This document shows positions 42,519 to 53,598 of a stretch of 64,000 nt of DNA, one piece after another. The stretch covers positions 124,001-188,000 of the forward strand of contig NZ_JAGSYE010000003.1 in assembly GCF_025685565.1 (NCBI RefSeq), written 5' to 3'. Position 1 is the stretch's first letter; every line of letters starts with the position of its first letter. Below the pieces are notes generated by a model that was not told the origin of the DNA, searched no databases, and saw only the letters and a program-made list of their open reading frames with translations. The stretch comes from Granulicella aggregans. GTDB lineage: Bacteria; Acidobacteriota; Terriglobia; Terriglobales; Acidobacteriaceae. The translations under genes were made by a program, and so were the position numbers.

Positions 42519-44017
42519 TACTGTCCCGTTCCCCCGACCGTCATGCGGTCGAGCTTTATCGTTGGCATTCCAACTCCTACCGGAACACTCTGCCCAGCCT
42601 TGCCGCACGTCCCGATACCTTCATCGAGCGCAAGGTCATTGCCTACCATCGACACATACTTCAGCGCTTCAGGCCCATTTCCAATCAGCGTCGCGCCCTT
42701 CACCGGCCGCGTCACCTTGCCATCCTCGATCAGGTAAGCTTCACTCGCCGAGAACACAAACTTGCCGTTCGTGATGTCTACCTGCCCACCACCAAAGTTC
42801 ACCGCATACAAGCCACGCTTCACACTCTTGATGATGTCTTCCGGCATGTCCTCGCCGTTCAACATATAAGTGTTCGTCATCCGCGGCATCGGGATGTGGT
42901 GATAGCTCTCCCGCCGTCCGCTGCCCGTATTCGGCGTTCCCATCAACCGCGACGACAACTTGTCCGATAGATACCCCTTCAAAATTCCGTTTTCTATTAA
43001 AACGGTTTCCTGGGTCGGATTCCCTTCGTCATCCATGTTGATCGATCCGCGACGGTTCGGCATCAAGCCGTTGTCGACTACCGTCACCTTCTCGCTCGCG
43101 ACCTTCTGGCCGATCAATCCGGCAAACGCCGATGTCTTCTTCCGGTTGAAGTCCGCCTCAAGCCCATGCCCCACGGCCTCGTGCAGCAGCACTCCCGGCC
43201 ATCCCGGCCCCAGGACGACTTCCATCTCGCCCGCCGGAGCAGCCACTGCTCCAAGCTGCAGGATCGCCGTCCGCGCCGCCTCGCGAGCGAAGTGCTCCGG
43301 GCTCTTATCGGTCTCACCAACGCCACGGGCGTCCTCAAAGAATTCCAGCCCGACCCGTCCGCCGCCGCCGCTCGTTCCCTTCGCCGTATTTGCGCCATCC
43401 TTCGCCAGCACAAACACATTCAACCGCGCCAGCGGCTGGGTGTCCGAAGCAAACGTCCCATCGGAGGCCGCCACCAGTATCCGGCGAAGCTCATCATTGA
43501 TGCCAACCCGAACCTGCGTAATCCGCGAGTCGAACGCCCGCGCCGCCTTGTCCGCCCGCTCGAGCAGCTTCAACTTCGCCGCGATGTCCGCATCACTCTC
43601 AGCACCCGTGATCGGATAGAGCGACGCCGTCTGCGTCTCGCGGAAGCCGCTCATCAGCTCCTTCGCCGGGCCGCTTGCGATCAGCGCCGCCGTCCGAGCC
43701 GCTTTGAGTAACCTTTCGCTCGATAGATCGTCTGTATACGCGTAACCAGTCCGCTCGCCGGAGACCACGCGAATCCCGCAGCCCACGCTGATTCCCTGGC
43801 TCGCCGTCTTCACCAGTCCCTCGTCCACACCCAGCGAGGTCGACATAACTGACTCAAAGTAAAGGTCGGCGTAGTCCCCGCCCGCCGAAAGCGCCTCGCC
43901 GAGGCAGCGCTCCATCAACCGTTCGGATAACCCAAGTTTCTCGATGAAATAACGCTTATGGTCCGGAGCGGGTATAGTCACATCTTCGATTCTAGGCCCT
44001 CCATCCACAAGCAGCAA
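42518..44017 (-). CDS. tldD: TldD metallopeptidase subunit
   Basis: 499 residues with the zinc motif HEAVGHGLEADFNRKK (HExxxH), ADLYFESVMSTSLGVDEG, RGSINMDDEGNPTQETVLIENG and GGGQVDITNGKFVFSASEAY. It is the catalytic partner of PmbA/TldE encoded 5 kb downstream on the same strand. The exact start is uncertain: the TTG at 44017 is used, but GTGs at 44008 or 43981 would keep the domain. Confidence 0.93.
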   Translation of the reverse strand: MLLVDGGPRIEDVTIPAPDHKRYFIEKLGLSERLMERCLGEALSAGGDYADLYFESVMSTSLGVDEGLVKTASQGISVGCGIRVVSGERTGYAYTDDLSSERLLKAARTAALIASGPAKELMSGFRETQTASLYPITGAESDADIAAKLKLLERADKAARAFDSRITQVRVGINDELRRILVAASDGTFASDTQPLARLNVFVLAKDGANTAKGTSGGGGRVGLEFFEDARGVGETDKSPEHFAREAARTAILQLGAVAAPAGEMEVVLGPGWPGVLLHEAVGHGLEADFNRKKTSAFAGLIGQKVASEKVTVVDNGLMPNRRGSINMDDEGNPTQETVLIENGILKGYLSDKLSSRLMGTPNTGSGRRESYHHIPMPRMTNTYMLNGEDMPEDIIKSVKRGLYAVNFGGGQVDITNGKFVFSASEAYLIEDGKVTRPVKGATLIGNGPEALKYVSMVGNDLALDEGIGTCGKAGQSVPVGVGMPTIKLDRMTVGGTGQ

Positions 44018-44068
44018 CTTCGGTGCATCCAGCGCGGTTACTTTTCTGCGCCGAATTCGGCTTCGCCG

Positions 44069-45793
44069 CTACTTCGCCCGCTCAAAGACGACCTTTCCCT
44101 TATAGAGCGTCATCATGCACCGCATCTCCTTCAAATCAGTCGTCGGCACGGTGTAAGGATTGCGGTCCCACACCGCCAGGTCCGCCCATTTACCAGTCTC
44201 GACCGAGCCCGTCTCCGTCTCCGCGAAGATCTGCCGCGCCGCCCAGATCGTGTAGCTCTTTAGCGCCGTATGCACATCGACCGCCTCCTCCATCCCAAAC
44301 GGATGCGGCCCGAATGTCCCCTTCAGCGGCTCGCGCGCGACCGACGCCCACAGTCCATACCGCGCCGCCAACGGTGTTACCCCATAGTCTGACCCGCTGG
44401 CAAAGATGATCCCATTCTTCCGGTACGTCGCAAAGGGCATCAGGTGCTTCGACCGCTCCGGACCGAACGAAACCGGCAGCGTATCGCCCAGCCACCACAG
44501 AAACTCCGCCTGCGTCTCCGGATATCCCGCGTCATACTTCTTCTGCAGCTCCTCCATCACCGAGATCGCATGGTCCGTCGGCTCATGCGCATGAATAATA
44601 CTGTGCCGCAGCCCCACCGTCGGCTTCTGCTGTAGCGCCTCTGCGTAGGCATCGACAGCCAGGTCGATCGTCCGGTCGCCGATCGCATGCGTTCCCACCG
44701 AGACCCCGGCATCGTTGAACAGCAGCACCATCTTCCTGTAGACATCCGGCTCGATCGTCGAGAACCCATGCCCCGTCGGCGCGGGATGCCGCGCGTCCAC
44801 CGGATAATCTTCATATCTCCAAGCCGTTCGCCCCGTAGCGCTACCATCGAGCAGAATCTTCGCCCCGCATACCTTCAAGTCCCCGCCAGGAAGTTCTTTC
44901 TCGATAACGCGATCCCTCTGAATCTCCGTCAGCGCCGCCTTCGCGCTCTCGAGCGAGTACCCCGCCCAGATCAGGTTGCATGCATGGATCGTCAACCCAC
45001 CTGCACTGGCAACGTCCTTATAAGCCGCCCACTCCACCGGATAGTTGAGGTCCTTCACACCGGTCATCCCCTCTGAGTGCATGACCGCAATGCCGTTCTT
45101 CACCGATATCCTGTACTGCTCGGGAGTAATCGCAGGGATGTGTGACGACACCAGCCGTACCGCCGACTCCTCCCTCAGCATCCCGGTCGGCTTTCCCGTA
45201 GCATCGTGCTCGATCTTGCCGCCCGCTGGGTCCTTCGTCGAAGCGTCAATCTTGGCGATCGCCAGCGCCGCGCTGTTCACAATCGCATAGTGGTGCGTCA
45301 CATTCTCCAGCAGCACCGGATGCCCACTGGAGATCGCGTCCAGCTCCGACAGCGTCGGCCCGCGATGCTCCGCGAGAATCCCCTCGTTCCACCGCGAACC
45401 CTGCACCCACTCCCCTGCCGGCGTCGCATCCACTCGCGCCTTCACCAGTTCCGTCAACTGCGCAAGGCTCGCGGCTCGCCCCAAATCGACACCGACAATC
45501 TCGTCCGCTCCCGTGCTCAGCAGATGGGCATGCGTGTCGATCAATCCCGGCGTGACCGTCTTCCCCGCCAGATCGACCACCTTCGTCTTCGCGCCGACCC
45601 AGCGACTCACGCTTGCGTCGGTTCCCACCGCAACTACCCGCCCGTCGCGGATCGCCACCGCCTCGGCCACGCTGTCTTTGGCATCCACCGTCAAGACCGT
45701 TCCGTGCCGCAAAACCAGGTCGGCAGGCTCAGGTGCCGCCTGTCCCCACATAACACCCGACACCAGAAAGGACCCAAATAAGGCGAATCGCAT
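44069..45793 (-). CDS. Amidohydrolase family 3 (YtcJ-like), exported
   Basis: About 574 residues. A signal peptide (MRFALFGSFLVSGVMWGQA) precedes the metal-dependent hydrolase: DTHAHLLSTGA, HAIGDRTIDLAVDAYAEA, IIHAHEPTDH and ASGSDYGVTPLA hold the metal ligands. YtcJ-type enzymes hydrolyse amide bonds of unknown natural substrates. AGGAG lies ten bases before the ATG at 45793; the frame to 45901 is an extension without a site. Divergent from a Crp-like regulator. Confidence 0.9.
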   Translation of the reverse strand: MRFALFGSFLVSGVMWGQAAPEPADLVLRHGTVLTVDAKDSVAEAVAIRDGRVVAVGTDASVSRWVGAKTKVVDLAGKTVTPGLIDTHAHLLSTGADEIVGVDLGRAASLAQLTELVKARVDATPAGEWVQGSRWNEGILAEHRGPTLSELDAISSGHPVLLENVTHHYAIVNSAALAIAKIDASTKDPAGGKIEHDATGKPTGMLREESAVRLVSSHIPAITPEQYRISVKNGIAVMHSEGMTGVKDLNYPVEWAAYKDVASAGGLTIHACNLIWAGYSLESAKAALTEIQRDRVIEKELPGGDLKVCGAKILLDGSATGRTAWRYEDYPVDARHPAPTGHGFSTIEPDVYRKMVLLFNDAGVSVGTHAIGDRTIDLAVDAYAEALQQKPTVGLRHSIIHAHEPTDHAISVMEELQKKYDAGYPETQAEFLWWLGDTLPVSFGPERSKHLMPFATYRKNGIIFASGSDYGVTPLAARYGLWASVAREPLKGTFGPHPFGMEEAVDVHTALKSYTIWAARQIFAETETGSVETGKWADLAVWDRNPYTVPTTDLKEMRCMMTLYKGKVVFERAK

Positions 45794-45971
45794 CGCATCT
45801 GCTCCTGAGAAACGTTCAAATCTGTGAATAAGTACGCTTACCTTACAGCATCTCCGCTTGCCTTCAAGTCGCACATGCTCCCGGTGAGCAGTTTTGGCCA
45901 CGCATCCTTATGTTGCGTAGAGTACACTCGCCGCAGACGAGTCTCTCATCCGTCTAGATCGTGGGCGCGCA

Positions 45972-46682
45972 ATGCCCCTCATCTACCGCAACACCATGCT
46001 TCATGCTCTCCACCCGGATGTCCTCCAACGCCTGCACCTTACATCGTTGACCCTGCCTCTGCGTCGTGACATAGAAATCCCCGGCGCAGAGATGCACCAG
46101 ATCATCTTTCTCGAAGACGGAGTCGCTTCCATGACGGCATCCTTTGAAGATGGCTCTCAGGTTGAAATCGGCGTCACGGGCTACGAGTCCGTCTTGTGCG
46201 CCTCCTCCATGATGGGGACCGCGCGAAGCCTAAACCGCGTCTACATGCAGATCGCTGGCCGCGGATATGCCACCACGGTCGCCAACGCCCGGATGGAGTT
46301 CGCCCGTCACGGCCAGTTCCACAATCTCACCCTGCTTGCCAGCCAGGCCAACTTCCTCCAGACCGCGCAGACCGCCGGCTGCAATGCTCGCCACACCGTC
46401 GACAAACGTCTCGCACGCTGGCTCTTGCTCTGCGCCGACCGCATGGAATCCCCGGTAATCCATCTTCCCCACGAACACATCGCCGCCATGCTGGGGTGCA
46501 ACCGCTCCACGGTCACCGTTGCTGCGGGAAAGCTGCAGCTCGACGGCCTCATCATCTACTCGCGCAGCAAGATCCGCATCCTGAACCGCTCCGGCCTGGA
46601 ATCCCACTCCTGCGAGTGCTACGGCAACCTCGCCGACTATCTCGCCACTCCCGAAGAGTTCAGCGCCGCCATCCCGGCATAG
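45972..46682 (+). CDS. Crp/Fnr-family transcription regulator
   Basis: 236 residues: a cyclic-nucleotide-binding-like beta roll (about 10-120, FLEDGVASMTASFEDGSQVEIGVTG) and a C-terminal winged helix with HEHIAAMLGCNRSTVTVAAG. The Fnr cysteines and the cAMP contact set are not evident, so the ligand is unknown; this subtype is common in Acidobacteriota and Bradyrhizobium-like genomes. It faces the amidohydrolase gene divergently and precedes a GntR/ABC operon. Confidence 0.87.
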   Translation: MPLIYRNTMLHALHPDVLQRLHLTSLTLPLRRDIEIPGAEMHQIIFLEDGVASMTASFEDGSQVEIGVTGYESVLCASSMMGTARSLNRVYMQIAGRGYATTVANARMEFARHGQFHNLTLLASQANFLQTAQTAGCNARHTVDKRLARWLLLCADRMESPVIHLPHEHIAAMLGCNRSTVTVAAGKLQLDGLIIYSRSKIRILNRSGLESHSCECYGNLADYLATPEEFSAAIPA

Positions 46683-46733
46683 TCCACTCGAAACATTGGA
46701 TGCGCTATCAGGAAAAAACCAGTTGCCACCCAC

Positions 46734-46756
46734 TGTACTACGTGTAATAGTACAGA
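46734..46756. promoter_or_regulatory. GntR operator palindrome at the start codon
   Basis: CTGTACTA (46734-46741) and TAGTACAG (46749-46756) form a perfect eight-base inverted repeat with a seven-base spacer, one base before the GTG start of the GntR gene. YtrA-class GntR regulators bind such GTACTA-N-TAGTAC sites. The arm also contains a TAATAG that could be the -10, so binding would block transcription of its own operon, whose message would be nearly leaderless. Confidence 0.75.
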
Positions 46757-46757
46757 C

Positions 46758-47159
46758 GTGATCCCGTTCCGCGTCACATTCCGTCCCGGCGTCTCCCTCT
46801 TTGAACAGGTAGTCTACGCCGCGCGCAAGGCCATGATCTCCGGCCAACTCCGCCCCGGCGACGCCTTCCCCTCCGTCCGGGCCCTCAGCAAAGAGCTCAA
46901 GATCAATCCCAACACCGCTCACAAGATCGTCACCCAACTCCTCGCCGACGGCCTGCTCGAATCCCGTCCCGGCATCGGCACCCTCGTCGCTGAGATTCCC
47001 GACTCTACCCGCAAAGAGCGCACCGCGCTCCTCGGACACGAGATCGAAGAGCTCGTCGTCGAAGCCAAGCGCCTCGGCATCGAACTCGACGAGATGCTCG
47101 CCTCCATCTCCGCCCACTGGCAACGCCTCACCCAATCCAACGGAGGCCGCAGCAGATGA
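46758..47159 (+). CDS. YtrA-type GntR repressor
   Basis: 133 residues: winged helix (SVRALSKELKINPNTAHKIVTQL, GTLVAEI) and a short helical dimerisation tail, the YtrA subfamily layout that accompanies ABC operons. Its GTG sits directly after the palindromic operator and its stop overlaps the ABC ATPase start (ATGA). Likely autorepressor of the three-gene operon, released by an unknown envelope or peptide stress. Confidence 0.92.
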   Translation: MIPFRVTFRPGVSLFEQVVYAARKAMISGQLRPGDAFPSVRALSKELKINPNTAHKIVTQLLADGLLESRPGIGTLVAEIPDSTRKERTALLGHEIEELVVEAKRLGIELDEMLASISAHWQRLTQSNGGRSR

Positions 47160-48085
47160 CGTCCGCAATTCAGACCCGACAGCTCTCCAAGCGCTATCGC
47201 CGAACCACGGCGCTCAACGAGGTCACTCTCGACATCCCGCCGGGAGCCATCTACGCTCTCGTCGGCGCCAACGGTGCCGGCAAGACCACGCTCATCAAGC
47301 TCCTGATGAACATCCTCAGGCCCAGCTCCGGCGCGGCCACAGTTCTCGACATTCCATCGACCAAAGTGGCCGGCGCAGCCTTCGACCGTATCGGCTACGT
47401 CTCGGAGAACCAGGAGCTTCCCGAGTCCATGACCGTCTCGGCATTCCTCGCCTTCATGCGACCGTTCTATCCGAAGTGGGACAACGCCCTCGAAGCCCAG
47501 CTCGTCCAACAGTTCGATCTCCCGCTGGACCGCAAGCTCAAAAACCTCTCGCGCGGTATGAAGATGAAGGCCGCCCTCGCCAGCGCGCTCGCTTACCGCC
47601 CGTCGCTGATCGTCCTCGACGAACCTTTCTCCGGCCTCGATCCACTCGTCCGCGACGAACTCATCGAAAGCCTCCTCGAACGCGCTTCCGAGACCACCAT
47701 CCTTCTCTCCTCGCACGATCTCGCCGAGATCGAAAGCTTCGCCAGCCACGTCGGCTATCTCGAACAGGGTCGCCTGCTCTTCTCCGAAGAGATGGCATCA
47801 CTCTCCGCCCGGTTCCGCGAAGTCGAGATCACGCTGCCAGCCTCCAGTGCTACGGTCACACCCAACTTTCCCGAAACATGGCTGCTCACGGAACACACTG
47901 GCTCCGTCCTCCGCTTCATCGATAGCCGCTTCGACGCGGACACCTCTCCGTCGGCGCTCGCGTCTCGCTTCCCGGACTCCACCGGCATCGCCATCGAAGC
48001 CATGCCTCTTCGCGCCATCTTTCTCGCCATCGCCAAATCCGGCCGCCCTGCCCCAGGCAGACCCACGACAGGAGCTTCTCGATGA
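47156..48085 (+). CDS. ABC transporter ATPase
   Basis: 309 residues: Walker A GANGAGKTTLIK, Q-loop ENQELPESMTV, signature LSRGMKMKAALASAL, Walker B LIVLDEPFSGLDP and switch SSHDLAEIES. The C-terminal 90 residues are an extra beta domain seen in bacitracin/YtrB-like ATPases. It overlaps the GntR stop and the permease start by four bases each, so the three are one translation unit. Substrate unknown, probably antibiotic or lipid related. Confidence 0.93.
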   Translation: MTSAIQTRQLSKRYRRTTALNEVTLDIPPGAIYALVGANGAGKTTLIKLLMNILRPSSGAATVLDIPSTKVAGAAFDRIGYVSENQELPESMTVSAFLAFMRPFYPKWDNALEAQLVQQFDLPLDRKLKNLSRGMKMKAALASALAYRPSLIVLDEPFSGLDPLVRDELIESLLERASETTILLSSHDLAEIESFASHVGYLEQGRLLFSEEMASLSARFREVEITLPASSATVTPNFPETWLLTEHTGSVLRFIDSRFDADTSPSALASRFPDSTGIAIEAMPLRAIFLAIAKSGRPAPGRPTTGASR

Positions 48086-49683
48086 ACCAGACCCTGCACA
48101 TCTTCGCGAAGGACACTCGCCGCTTCTGGATCGAGATCCTTATCTCTCTAGCTCTGCTGGCAGCCTTCGCTCATGTCTCGCTTTTCTCTTACCAGCCTGG
48201 GATGCCCCGGCCGGAGTTCTTCCTCTATCCGATCTTCAACATCATCCTTATCGTCCTGATCCCCATCACCTGGTGGATTCTCGTCTCCCGCGTCGTTCAC
48301 GAGGAGAACCTCGTCGGAGACCGCCAGTTCTGGATCACCCGCCCCTATCGCTGGCCCAGCCTGCTCGGCGCGAAGATTCTCTTCCTCGTCGCCTACGTTC
48401 TGCTGCCCATCGGGCTCCTGCAAACCTTCGTCCTTGCTGCTTCCGGCTTCCACGTATCGACGATCATCCCCGGGCTTCTCTTCAGCGTCGCTCTCTTTGG
48501 CGTTCTGGTCATCCTTCCGCTCTTCGCGCTCTCGACCGTAACCTCTTCCTTCGCCAGGCTCACCGTCTCGCTTCTCGCTATCTTCCTCGGGGTACTGCTC
48601 TTTGGTGCTCTCGTCACGTCCCGGGCGCAGAACGTCGATCTGTCCGTACATGCTGCATGGCCCTATCTCGCGCTATCACTCGTCGCGTCGATAGCGATCA
48701 TAGGGGTGCAGTACTCGATGCGCCGCACCTTGATCGCCCGTTCCATTCTCCTTGCATCTCTGATCCTCTTGATCCTCCTGCCGGTCTTCTTCGCGACAAC
48801 GCTGACTCCGCTTTACTTCCCTTCCGCAAGTGCGTCTCGTCCGGCCCCCGTAACCTTCACCTTCGATCCCGACCCGCGCCGCCACTCCAATGGAATCGCA
48901 ACCGGCGTCGACGACCGATACGTCTCGGTTAGCCTTCCCGTCGTCGTAAGCGGAGTCGCTCCCAACGCACTGGCCGTCGCCGAGGGCATAAAGGTGACCC
49001 TTACGTCCTCAGACGGGAAGACCTATAGCAGTCCCTGGCGGGCTTATCGCACGTTCTACAGCTCGGATAGCAAGCTGGCGCTGCAATATGTCCCGTTTCT
49101 CGTCCCAACCGACTTCTTTGAGCACGCAAGATCGACCGCTGTCACCGCGCACATCACGCTGGGGGTCAGTCAGCTCAAATCCCAACCCTCCATTACCGTT
49201 CCGTTCCCCTCAGAAAAGACTGAGATCCCAGGCATCGGCATCTGCGCCGGAACCACGGACGGGCGACACATCGATCGAAGCCACTACGGCCTGGCCTGTA
49301 CCCTCCCTTTGCGAAGCCCCGCCTACACCGAGATCTCCGTTCGCTGGTCCGATAACCGATGCGAACAGCCGCAACCTCCCTCCGACCAGCTCATTCCAGG
49401 CAAAACCTCCGTCGGATCCTTTGACAGCGATCCCGCCGACTTCGGCCTCTCGCCCCTGATCCAGCAGCCAATCAACTTCAGCAATGGCCTGGTTGCGCTC
49501 CCGAATAACGCCTCGCGTCCCCGCTTCCTGTGCTCCGGTACGCCGCTCACTCTGACCCCGTACTCTTTAACCTATCGGGCTTCGGTCGACTTCACCGCCC
49601 CGAATCTGAATCTCGCCAACTACCTTCCAAAGTCGGAAGCTAACATTGAAATGCAACAATTCTCGCCCGATCCAAACGACTAG
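48082..49683 (+). CDS. ABC permease with large extracytoplasmic domain
   Basis: 533 residues. Six hydrophobic segments in the first 240 (ILISLALLAAFAHVSLF, FNIILIVLIPITWWILVS, ILFLVAYVLLPIGLLQTF, IIPGLLFSVALFGVLVILP, LTVSLLAIFLGVLLFGALV and a sixth) are followed by a 290-residue soluble beta-rich domain with six cysteines. It has no recognised domain. It is the membrane partner of the ATPase just upstream, overlap ATGA. Confidence 0.87.
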   Translation: MNQTLHIFAKDTRRFWIEILISLALLAAFAHVSLFSYQPGMPRPEFFLYPIFNIILIVLIPITWWILVSRVVHEENLVGDRQFWITRPYRWPSLLGAKILFLVAYVLLPIGLLQTFVLAASGFHVSTIIPGLLFSVALFGVLVILPLFALSTVTSSFARLTVSLLAIFLGVLLFGALVTSRAQNVDLSVHAAWPYLALSLVASIAIIGVQYSMRRTLIARSILLASLILLILLPVFFATTLTPLYFPSASASRPAPVTFTFDPDPRRHSNGIATGVDDRYVSVSLPVVVSGVAPNALAVAEGIKVTLTSSDGKTYSSPWRAYRTFYSSDSKLALQYVPFLVPTDFFEHARSTAVTAHITLGVSQLKSQPSITVPFPSEKTEIPGIGICAGTTDGRHIDRSHYGLACTLPLRSPAYTEISVRWSDNRCEQPQPPSDQLIPGKTSVGSFDSDPADFGLSPLIQQPINFSNGLVALPNNASRPRFLCSGTPLTLTPYSLTYRASVDFTAPNLNLANYLPKSEANIEMQQFSPDPND

Positions 49684-50237
49684 CTACCTGGAAAAGCAGC
49701 CCTCTTGTGCGACTGCGGGCCCGCAGCCACAGTTATGGCAGCGAGCGTTCCGATTCCGCACCACTTTATCCACTTTTCCCTCAAAAATAGACTCCAACAG
49801 AGGCCCCTGCGGGCGGCCTCCGTCATCTACCCTCAAATCAGGGAATGTGAACCGCTCGTGAAACCCGCGAAAACCGGGCTGCTTGGCGATCTTCCACAGA
49901 GAATTCGCCGGATTTCTTGATCCCCTCCGCGAAATAGACCCGCAAAACCCGGTACACACAATAGCAACACAACCTGTAGTGCTTTATACTTGACGTACCC
50001 CATAGGGGGCGGTACTTTTACGACTGCAAGGCCGCAGAAATTCATCGCTCGTTCAACTTAGCCCGACCCGAACGTCCCTGAAAGACACCCGAGATTCATC
50101 CTCCCCCGACCTCGGGAGAGCCTTTTTGAACGGCACCAGCGCCCGTCGTACACGTAACCCGCAGGCCCAGAGAGTCGCTTCATCCATAAGTTGTTTCACC
50201 CAAAGATTTGATCCACCCTTAGAGGAGATTTACCAGC
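49684..50237. promoter_or_regulatory. nrdJ upstream region
   Basis: 554 bases. A plausible promoter is TTGACG (49990-49995), 17-base spacer, TACTTT (50013-50018). Just upstream, ACACAACCTGTAGTGC (49967-49982) loosely fits an NrdR box (about 12 of 16). A CTCCC/GGGAG hairpin with TTTTT after it lies at 50101-50127 in the leader. AGAGGAGATTTACCAGC precedes the start codon. No cobalamin riboswitch core was recognised, although the enzyme needs B12. The first part (49684-49960) holds only a doubtful minus-strand frame. Confidence 0.5.
49990..50018 (+). promoter_or_regulatory. Candidate nrdJ promoter
   Basis: -35 TTGACG, 17-base spacer, -10 TACTTT. Good spacing and a consensus-like -35, with a candidate NrdR site immediately upstream. 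Predicted transcription starts near 50025, giving a leader of about 210 bases. Confidence 0.5.
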
Positions 50238-53501
<3,264 letters not shown>

Positions 53502-53540
53502 ACACTGGAGGAAGAGGGAGAAGCATGGTATCGTCACAAC

Positions 53541-53575
53541 CGGGCCCCGACTTGATCGGGGCCCGTTTCTTTTAT
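53541..53575 (+). terminator. Intrinsic terminator after nrdJ
   Basis: CGGGCCCCGA (53541-53550) pairs with TCGGGGCCCG (53556-53565), followed by TTTCTTTTATT. It ends the nrdJ transcript and isolates the AT-richer downstream gene. Confidence 0.92.
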
Positions 53576-53598
53576 TCAGAGATTTCGAGGCCAATTAG

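Noticed and set aside
49684..49959. 91-codon minus-strand frame with CHNCGCG
   Set aside because: No ribosome site, ends against the permease stop, and the cysteines are not in a known ribbon spacing.
49684..50237. Cobalamin riboswitch before nrdJ
   Set aside because: The conserved B12-box-like core was not found by eye.
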